Under the pieces are notes generated by a model. It did not search any database and was not told the DNA's origin. It saw only the letters and a program-made list of their open reading frames with translations. Source: Aplidium turbinatum (taxonomy: Eukaryota; Chordata; Ascidiacea; Aplousobranchia; Polyclinidae). Taken from it: a stretch of DNA of 64,000 bases. The position numbers were made by a program, and so were the translations under genes. Location of the stretch: contig OU964918.1 of the NCBI GenBank assembly GCA_918807975.1, positions 27,140,477 through 27,204,476 of the forward strand, in the 5' to 3' direction. Positions 55,853 to 64,000 of this stretch are shown piece after piece (within the stretch, counting starts at the first letter, position 1; every line of letters starts with the position of its first letter).

Positions 55853-58800
55853 CTGTAAACAAGGTTACAGCAGTTCAAACGGAAAAAATAAGCTGAACAC
55901 AAAAACAATTGACAGGATATGACATCAGGCAGCCAGTGTGGCCGCGTATCCAACTTCCATTGTAATGATGTGAGTTAGACTTCAAAATGCTGAATATCGA
56001 AGCTTGGATAGCACAGTAGAGTAGCCTATTTGTTATATCAAAAACACCATTGCTCTCAATCTAATGGTATTGGTAGAATCTTATTCTTGAAACAGATACA
56101 CAGTATTGTTGGACTGATATGACATATGCATCTGCACAAAATCGTTCACTGAATATTCCTTAACATTACTACTCACCTTAATATTTGAAACAATTTAAAA
56201 GACATTCAAAGTTCGTCTCCCGACATATACGTATCACATCACAAGGATATTAAATTACAGAATGCGCTTGTATACATTATAAATATGCAGGTTCTGAAAA
56301 GTGATTAGATCCAGATGAAACTTGCATTGCAAAAGTATAGTTTTCGCTGAAGTATGAGCGCTATGAAATTAATTTTTAAATTAAACTGGTTTTAAGTGAT
56401 AAAAATTAAATGAAGTATTTTGTCAAATTTATTCTTTGTATTGATTCACAGCGCTTTTTTTTCATTAAAAGCTTATACCGTTCTTTTCATTTCATTGTTT
56501 CAATTTAAATTGTGAACGCGTTACAGCAAAAAAAAAAGAACAGTTGAAAGCACTTGTATAATTTTAGTCCTCGAAGTTGCAAAATATTAGCACCATGGCT
56601 TGCAAATGAAATGCAAGGTAATATGAATTGATATCGCTATTGCCACTATTTCAAACATTAATCTAAAAGAATTAAAAACTTTAATAAGATACCTGATCGT
56701 TTCACACGCAGGACAAAGATATTCTTAAAATTAAATAATTTGTATTGTTTTGCTTGGTGGAAATGATGACTGCACAAAAAAACTGAAGAAGCAAGTTTAA
56801 TTAGTAAGATTGACATGTGAATTGTGCTGTCGCCAGCTGAAATGGATACTTATTAAATCTTTGCTCAACCAACCGTGCAAAATCTACACGTGTTGCAGTA
56901 TTGACCTTCGAAGTCTGATTTTGAAAAAAGTTACCCGTCGCTTGTTTCCCACGGGTTTTCAGCTTCCTAGTTATTTTCATCTGTAATGTTATGCTCAGTC
57001 ATGTCATATCATGGGCAACTGTACAAGTTTGATCCCGTAGACATCGCATTTTAACAAAACCCACATACAGCAAAACATATTGCGGATATTTCAGTCTCGC
57101 TTTGATAAACATTATGTTCAATTCAGTGTTGATATTTGCCTTCAAGACGACAAGAGAATATACTTCATGTGAACGCGCACCATGTTGGCGGGTTCGATAT
57201 AGCACTTGACATGATATCTGAGGAAACTAATGCAACACCACCACACATGTCATGCTGTCATGCTCTGGCAGAGGGAGGGTCTGGCTAGTAGCTTTAAATA
57301 TGGCAAATTTTATGATGATACGTACAAGTACAACATTTTGTTATCACTAATGTTGATCGCCAAAAAATAAACAAAATGAAGTGTTTATAAGTTATAAAAT
57401 GGCTTTTAGAATAGGAGTGCAGCGACAAACGATAACACAGCCAACCAAAAATGAAGTATGCATGGTGCTGCGATCGACAAAGGAAGATGATGACTGCATG
57501 TAAACATTACTTTGCTATGTCTTGGTGGTAGGGGTATGATCGTTCCAATAGGACACCTCTTGATATCCGTCAACGCATGAACATGACAAGCTTGAAAATT
57601 TCAAACCAAACCAGCATGCCATCTTGCAACGTTATAGTTCTTGCATCACTTCATTGTTGCCAAGCATTGATTCCGTTGAAACGGGAGAATAAAAATTGGC
57701 CTACACAAAAAGTAGTAACGTTTCTAGCAAACAATTTGTTTTACGAGAACTTTCACCACTCATCTCCCGTTAAAGTACAGGAGAAAAAAGCACCTTTGGT
57801 TTGTTGTACTGAAACAGCGATAAGGGATTTTTACCCCTTATTTGCATCGAATCCTCTCATTGAACGTCAACAGGTTTTTTCGTTGATTGAACGTTATGCC
57901 AACGTTCATTTGATATACTATAAACTGCTCTATATTGGTTGCTGAAGTTGTTGAGGAAGCGTAAACGCTCATTCGCTTTTTAGCTTTCAGCAATATGTTC
58001 TTGTGGGCCATATTAACCATCCTGATATGTAGGCCTACAAGTATCATTGTGTTATCTCAAATTATATAAAACATGTCAAAGCAAGGTTGCCTTCTATTAC
58101 GCTAACTTCTTTATTTTACCAAAAACTGCTTTTAATTTTTAAAACTGGTACTGTTAAAAAAATTCTTTGTTACATTACTTATTTGTAGTAAAGCTCAATG
58201 CATTACCTTTGGCAACGAGAAAACCTATTTTTGATGACTATTACTCAATATACAATGTATTATTTTTCACCTTGCCAGCTTGGAAAGGTTGTATTTTTTA
58301 CATCGTTACAACGTCTAGCGATGTTTCTGTCTTATCAAGGGTAGCTTAAGATTTTTTTTTTCTGAAATTCTTGCAACCTTGCTCAATCTTTCATGATATT
58401 TTGGTTTCAAGCACGTCTTAACTTTCTTTGTCGTTTCTATCTTTTGAGTTCTCTGCTTTGTTTAGCATGTATTCTTCTCGCTATGACAGCATTATTAAAA
58501 GTAAAGACAAATTAAATTGAATAATAAATCTAAACTGTGCAACTATTACATCAATAGGTTTATTTTGTTTTTGGTTAGTTAAACTCGATAAGGCGATTTT
58601 CATGCACAAAACTGGATTCGTAAATATTCGCAAGATTAAACCTTTACTAGATTCACTCCACATTATATTCTTCTTGAACGACAATGCTTCCACTAACATC
58701 TGGCTGATGATGTTTTGCAAACAAGCACATTTGAAAACATCGTTCCCAGTCAATAGTTTTGAAGTGGCGTGGTTTGTTCGCCTCTGTTTTGATTGGACAG

Positions 58801-59926
58801 CATAGCGTGCAGCAGTCACATCCTTTCCCTGTGAACGTTCACACTGTGCAAGCGGCTTTGTGATGGTAAACAGGATCAGCTGATCGCTCAGCTTCAGCGC
58901 CTCGGCCTGTGGCACACAACACAAGCCCGGTTTGTTTTTCTCTAGCATCGAATTTATTTCGTCAATGATGTTTCATCCAAACGCTTTCACCATGTCAATG
59001 TTGACTTAAAGCAGGGTTTTCAACGAAAACTTTGTGGTGACCCAGATATTAAGCCTACCAAGTATAATCTGACTGCTATCAAATTTTGAGTAATTATAAT
59101 CACAATTGCAGAACTACCTGCAATTGCCTTCTCAATTGTAAAATGATAAAGATGACCCATACTTGATTTCAAGGGTTGAGGGATGAGACATGGATGAGAT
59201 GAAATTCTCATCATAATGGCGGATAAAATTTAAGTATACCAAAAAAATAAGCCTATTCCAATCAAGGTCAATTTCATTCTTAACCATAAGGGTCAAATCT
59301 ACCCTTAGGTAAAATAATTCAAGGACTTAACAAAACTTCTTTTATGTTTCGACACATCTAATAGAAACTTATGTTCCACTTCAAACCACATCAGAGTAAA
59401 CAGGCTGAAACAACACTTAATCTCCATCGTTGGGGAAAGGCAGCTCAACGAAAGTGTATAAAATGCAATGCCCCAAATCAGAGCACAGATCGTCTTATAC
59501 TGCAAAGCCTAGTAGCCCAGCTTCAAGAGGGATACCACACAGTTTATTAATGCAATAATGACTCAAAGATTGCTTACATAATTCTTTTTTAAATATTTAG
59601 TAAAATCTGCGTTTAATGTCACACAAAAAATACGGGTGTTCAAACGGAAAATATTTCGAAATGATATATTTTGTTCCAAAACAAAATTTCTTGTCTTAGA
59701 TTCTAAAGTGTGCGTTCTACATAGGCCTAAGTGTTGTGTGCAAATATTTAGCAACAAAATGATCCTCTCCAGTCATTTTGTTTACTAAAACAACAAAATG
59801 TAATTTTTAGTTTGTAAACCCGCCCACATAATACTCTAGTAATCATTTGTTCCAGTCCAGAGTAGGGCATAATAAGCGAAATGAAGGCTGTATTTTCTGA
59901 AGTGTTTTCGGGTAGCCTACATATCA
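55853..59926. other. Spacer upstream of the transporter
   Basis: Presumed promoter side of the transporter. The longest frames (57577-57945 plus, 122 codons; 58481-58948 minus, 155 codons) show no domain, no splice logic and no family likeness, and are not called as genes. No transposon ends recognised. Confidence 0.45.
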
Positions 59927-59934
59927 GCTGCCAC

Positions 59935-60313
59935 CAGTGGCGTAGCCAAGGGGGGGTTTTGGGGGTTACAACCCCCCCTTTGGAACCCGTGTGACGTCAC
60001 AATATTGAGAATGATGCTTTCAGTCTAAAAAAAAATTGCCTAGTTTTAAACAAAATTGCATTAAAAGAGCGAGTTTCGCCAATACCAAACATTCAAACAT
60101 CTCAGCCAGGAATTAGCAACAAGAAAACACAGAGACTTAGGCTACAGTAGCTTTATTTCCGAAAAATGCCGAAGAAAACATGATCTTATCCTTTTGCTAT
60201 GCTACCAGACAGCACCATTTTACAGGAATATTCGTACCCACATTTTTGTTGAAAATGCTCTCAGAATGCACCAAATCCAAACTAATTTTTCAAAATTCCT
60301 GGCTACGCTACTG
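59935..60313. mobile_element. Non-autonomous hAT, CAGTGGCGTAGCC family, copy 3
   Basis: Ends CAGTGGCGTAGCCAAGGG and CCTGGCTACGCTACTG, with perfect duplications gctgccac at 59927-59934 and 60314-60321. The GC-rich block near the right end of the other copies is deleted, making it 379 bp. Confidence 0.92.
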
Positions 60314-61257
60314 GCTGCCACTATTTTTCACCTCATCGACTACGAACGCATTCTGCCTCAAGTTTTCATATATTTGAGTGGTACTTTGAATAAAATAAGC
60401 TAAATTTCCACAGCCTAAAATTAATGAAGACTTTTGTGATCTTTAAAACAATAGATGTGATGAAAGTGGAACCGCTTTTATTACTAAATTCCAAGACTGA
60501 CTCACTTGTTTTGCGTTCCTGTGTAAGCCTGTGATGGAAATGATTTCGTCAGATGTCTCATCAAGAAAATCATCACGTCAAATAAAAAGCAACCAAGACA
60601 TAACCAAGCAAAATGTAAAGCACGCTGGGTAGCGAAACTTACGCCATCTTGGTTCAGAGAACATCGACTTTGTTTGGCAGTATTGTCACAGGTTTTATTT
60701 CAATGAGCCGACGAACGTTAGACTAACTAAATATGGAGGGGAACCTAGCTGAGCAGTGGTGCCGAAGTAGGGGGGGATGAGGGGATATATCCCCCCAATA
60801 TTTTGGCAGCATCTCCCCCAATAATTTAGAAAAAATTATTTTCTATGAAGTTGTACTTAGATTTAGTTGTTTGCAAGCATCTTGAATTGCTGTTGTTTTT
60901 CTTTTATTGATGTTTGATCACAGTTCTAAATCGTCTTGGATTTAACGCTAGACAATGAAGAACCTTCATTGAAGGTATTAAGGACGAGTTGGACCAGGCC
61001 TTTGGCCACGGCACTGCAGTAATGCTTATGAGGGGACTCATTGTATTAATCTCCTGTGCAGGCCTTGTGCAATCCTGTGCAATCTCCTGTGCAATCTCCT
61101 GCGTTTAATCGCAGCTCGTAACTATAGTGTAGCCTATGCTGTTCTATGCTAAAAGAGCTTATCAGGCATTGTCCGAGTTGAAAAAAATTTCTATGCTCAA
61201 ATACTCCAGCTGAATGAGATCCTCTTAGTTTGCCTGGTATGCTCTGCTGCTTGTGAG

Positions 61258-63197
61258 CAGTGGTGCAGGAGCATATTCTGCAGCCCCTGGCTTTCGTTGA
61301 AAATGCCGCCCTAAGGAGATTGCAGCAAATTTTGAAATAGTTTCATGTTCAAGCAATCTTTTCAATAAAAATAATTACAAATAATGTGCCGCGTCTCAGA
61401 AGTTCTATAGCCTATTGCTTGAGAAAGAAGCCTCACTGTCTCAGCGTTAAGGCCAAAAATAAAAGACAAAAAATGGACAACAAATGTATTAGGCAAATAA
61501 AAGATCAATAGCCGCCTCAAAATTGAACTTTTCGAGCTTTCGCCGAAGCAAAATCAGCGATAATATCTTCAAAATCAAGTTTTTGAACGTAGTCTCATTC
61601 TATACAAAGAATCGATAAAGCTGATTGCCGATCATCATTCATGGTACAGAACGTAAATACGACTTCATCATTTTGAGCTTTGAGAAATCGATAGAGCTGA
61701 TAGCCGTTATAGACTTTATCATTGTGAGCTTTGAGAAACTCCTCTCACAGCCAGTGGCGGATTCAGAGCGTAATTTATGGGTGGACCTAGGACATACATT
61801 GACGGCCTTCACCAATAATGTCACGGCGGGCCAGCATACAAAAACTAGTGTTACCGGAGCGTTTCGAGTTAAAAAAGTTGATATGACATCATAATCCGAA
61901 CTGTCAATGAGTTGTCTTTCAAAAGACAAAAGTATCAAGTTGTTAAAGCATCCAGTCAGCATGGATGATCTCAAGCGCGTTTGGATCCTGTTTGTTACGG
62001 AGAAAAGTCTCTCAGCGCTGCAGGACGTGGAAGGCAGTGTTATGATGGTCCTTAAAACACTGTTCATGTTCGGACAAATGTCAGCAGGGCAGCAGCTGTC
62101 CAGTACTTCCATCAATGTAGGAAAGTTTTCCTGATCCATTTCCCGTCTGATGTGTTGAATGAATACAGCATGTTCAGCATCTGCGATTTCAATACCACAC
62201 AGTGCACACGGACCATTTAGAATGTTTTTTTTTTTGCCAAAAATGGCAGATCCAGGTGCGAAAGAGGCCGCTGCTCTCATTAATCTATTCGTGTCGTCCA
62301 TAAAACGGCAGTTTACCTCCGTTATCTGTCTGTCAAGAATACAGTTCCACAGCTCCCAATCCTCATTGCTTTTGAAAGCTGACGTTTTTTCCAGCGTTGT
62401 GGTGAAACACACTTGTGAAACTTCGAAGGCAGCTTGCGTTCACGAGAAGCAACCACGTCCCAGTTTGTTATCTCATGTTTTACCATCAGTTCTTCTGTCA
62501 GTTTGAGCACGTCACCAAAGTCACCCTTCGAATCCTGGCAGAAAGTTGCATATGTAGCTTTCAGTGTTTCAATCAGTGATATACAGTCTGTTGAGCTCTG
62601 CAGGCCCTTGGTGACAAAATCGCTGTTTTCAAACAGTTTGCAAAAAATTAAAAATTTGTGTAAATTGTTTATGGGCTGTTAAAGTGGTATGATGTTGTGA
62701 AATAGTGAAGCCACGGACAATGCAGTGCCACTTGGTTGTTCTAGTCTTAGTGTTAAACATTAATATGTTTTTTCTTTATGAATCTGATTTTGAGTAGGCC
62801 CACTGTCAATCTGGGTGGGCCTGTACCAATCAGGCCCACCCGATAGATCCGCTTCTGCTCACAGCTCGCAATTGAGGAACCAAATAATGGTAAGATAAAG
62901 TTTTAGATACAAGCATAAATATGGTGTCGAATCAAGTAGGTGTGATTTAGCTAACCACTGTAAAACATCAAACGCTGTTGCATTACGATCAAACGTGGTT
63001 TCACTGCTTCGCACCATCCTCTTAAATCTGTCAATTTCCACAGCTAACTCCAAAAAGTCCACCTTGTCGTCTTTATTTATTTTTCCATTACTTCATTTCA
63101 CGTGTTGTGTGCACTGTGCAGCCTCATTTTGCCGCCCCCTTGCAGCCTGCCGCCCCTGGCGCAGAGCCAGAGCCGCCAAGTGGCTGCTACGCCACTG
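61258..63197 (-). mobile_element. hAT element 2, inserted in hAT element 1
   Basis: Ends CAGTGGTGCAGGAGC and GCTACGCCACTG, with the duplication cttgtgag (61250-61257) and cttgtaag (63198-63205). The minus strand reads AFDVLQWLAKSHLLDSTPYL and CLYLKLYLTI at 62859-63062. Beyond the inner insertion it continues as CERSFSKL and FSKLKMMKSYLRS at 61639-61743, the hAT dimerisation domain. Confidence 0.8.
61752..62857 (-). mobile_element. hAT element 3, inserted in hAT element 2
   Basis: Ends CAGTGGCGGATTCAGAG and CGGATCTATCGG...GCTTCTG (inverted, with shared gggtgg blocks). Perfect duplications ctcacagc lie at 61744-61751 and 62858-62865. The minus strand encodes LPSTSCSAERLFSVTNRIQT and RLRSSMLTGCFNNLILLSFE, the C-terminal dimerisation domain of another hAT lineage. 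The upstream part (CALCGIEIADAEHAVFIQHI) is also transposase-like. It is broken and lacks the N-terminal half. Confidence 0.85.
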
Positions 63198-63400
63198 CTT
63201 GTAAGAGGTCGTTTACCAATCTTCGTAGATTGAAAACCTTTCTGAGAAATACTTTGGGACAGGAAAGGTTGAATGCTAACATTATTTGCAACATTCACCA
63301 AAATAATCTTAATGACATCAGCATAAATGACATTGCTAATGAGTTTTCAATGCGCACTACCGTAAGACGCAATATGTTCGGTTGTAACAAGTTCTTGTGA

Positions 63401-64000
63401 TGTGTTTGAAATTTATCATTTTTGCCATAAATTTGCAGATGTTCTTCTGTAGCTTCGATTGTTTTCAATATCCTGACTAGTGACTTTGTCCTATTGTGCA
63501 CTAGGTATAGATATTCTAGTGAAGGAGAGAACAAGAAGGTATCACTTCAGTTTTTTTTCTTGGAAAAACTAAGTATTTATTGGAAGGTCATAGGTTCGAA
63601 TCCCGCTGGAGGTACCAATTTTTCTTTGCTTGTTTCTTAATCTTGCAGCAGTCATTCACAAGAACACTGGTAGCACTTTTATCTCCATGATTTCTTATCT
63701 GTATATTATTGTTACGGACAATCGTTCTCCAAATCAAACTTCACATAAAACCGTTAAGGTCTACTTAACCTGGCGTCTTACGTCATGAAATATTGCTAAA
63801 AAATGAGCAGAGATTGCATCATACTTCGTAACACCTGTAAAACATTGCACAATTCTTTTGAACACCTGTAAAATTGCTTAACAATGCTTATCTACTATTA
63901 CGTAACAGTATGCAAGTTATGTGGTTTGAAATATGACAAGTCAGTTTCGTCATTTTAGAAGTGTTGTTAAAAAGGTTGGTCGAATATTAAAACTGTTTTG
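63401..64000. other. Right end of window
   Basis: At 63588-63615 tcataggttcgaatcccgct looks like a tRNA T-arm and B box, but no matching 5' half pairs with it; probably a SINE scrap. Nothing else recognised. Confidence 0.35.

Larger units (their letters stand above)
60754..63400 (+). mobile_element. hAT element 1 (outermost of three nested hATs)
   Basis: The left end CAGTGGTGCCGAAGTAGGGG has hAT style. The plus strand encodes a dimerisation domain split by the next insertion: LNEILLVCLVCSAAC just left of 61258, and KRSFTNLRRLKTFLRNTLGQ then ERLNANIICNIHQNNL after 63197, ending at a stop at 63400. The right terminal repeat was not found, so the right limit given is only the end of coding likeness. 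Confidence 0.7.

Noticed and set aside
57577-57945. 122-codon plus-strand frame
   Set aside because: Composition and content look random; no neighbour exon or motif supports it.
58481-58948. 155-codon minus-strand frame
   Set aside because: No domain, signal or family likeness and no support from splice sites; a frame this long can occur by chance.
63588-63615. tRNA gene suggested by ggttcgaatccc
   Set aside because: T-stem and acceptor stem do not pair and no D-arm lies upstream.

Overview
The window reads as nuclear DNA of a metazoan: AT-rich, with long introns carrying GT/AG boundaries, tRNA-derived SINEs, a CR1/Jockey-like LINE, Penelope-like remnants and many hAT transposons. An aquatic invertebrate, possibly a deuterostome such as a tunicate, fits best. 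That placement is an inference from gene and repeat content and is not certain. Three host genes are supported. Everything else is repeats or unremarkable intron and spacer.

Genes. (1) Bases 312-17463, plus strand: the last eight exons of a laccase-like multicopper oxidase. All exon phases agree, and the C-terminal copper motifs HPMHIH and HCHILIH are both present; the 5' part lies left of the window. (2) Bases 43323-44878, plus strand: a two-exon gene for a 310-residue protein I do not recognise. (3) Bases 51608-55852, minus strand: a complete six-exon SLC16/monocarboxylate-transporter-like gene of 564 codons with DGGWGW and YFKVRRSLANG signatures. The three genes do not form a pathway that I can see.

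Repeat layout. The oxidase introns hold hAT elements, a mariner remnant, a tandem duplication that copied a splice acceptor, and a six-element nest in intron 6 (12149-16445). At 17.7-23.2 kb a LINE is split by a 3.17-kb inverted-repeat element that carries exon-like coding remnants. At 25085-28502 sits a young LTR element with 5-bp target duplications, identical-length LTRs, a proline-tRNA-type primer site and one gag-like frame. It has no polymerase region, and its protein ends in a five-knuckle zinc array resembling cellular CNBP. From 29 to 50 kb there are inverted repeats, nested hATs, Penelope remnants with hammerhead-like motifs, SINEs, a duplicated 0.9-kb repeat and an older solo LTR. 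From 60.75 to 63.4 kb three hAT elements lie one inside another, the two junctions checked each falling in or beside the transposase dimerisation domain.

The strongest candidates for something new are the pol-less LTR element with the CNBP-like array, the 3.17-kb element with captured exons, and the depth of the transposon nests, whose target-site duplications give an order of insertion. All calls come from reading the sequence by eye; no database search was run.
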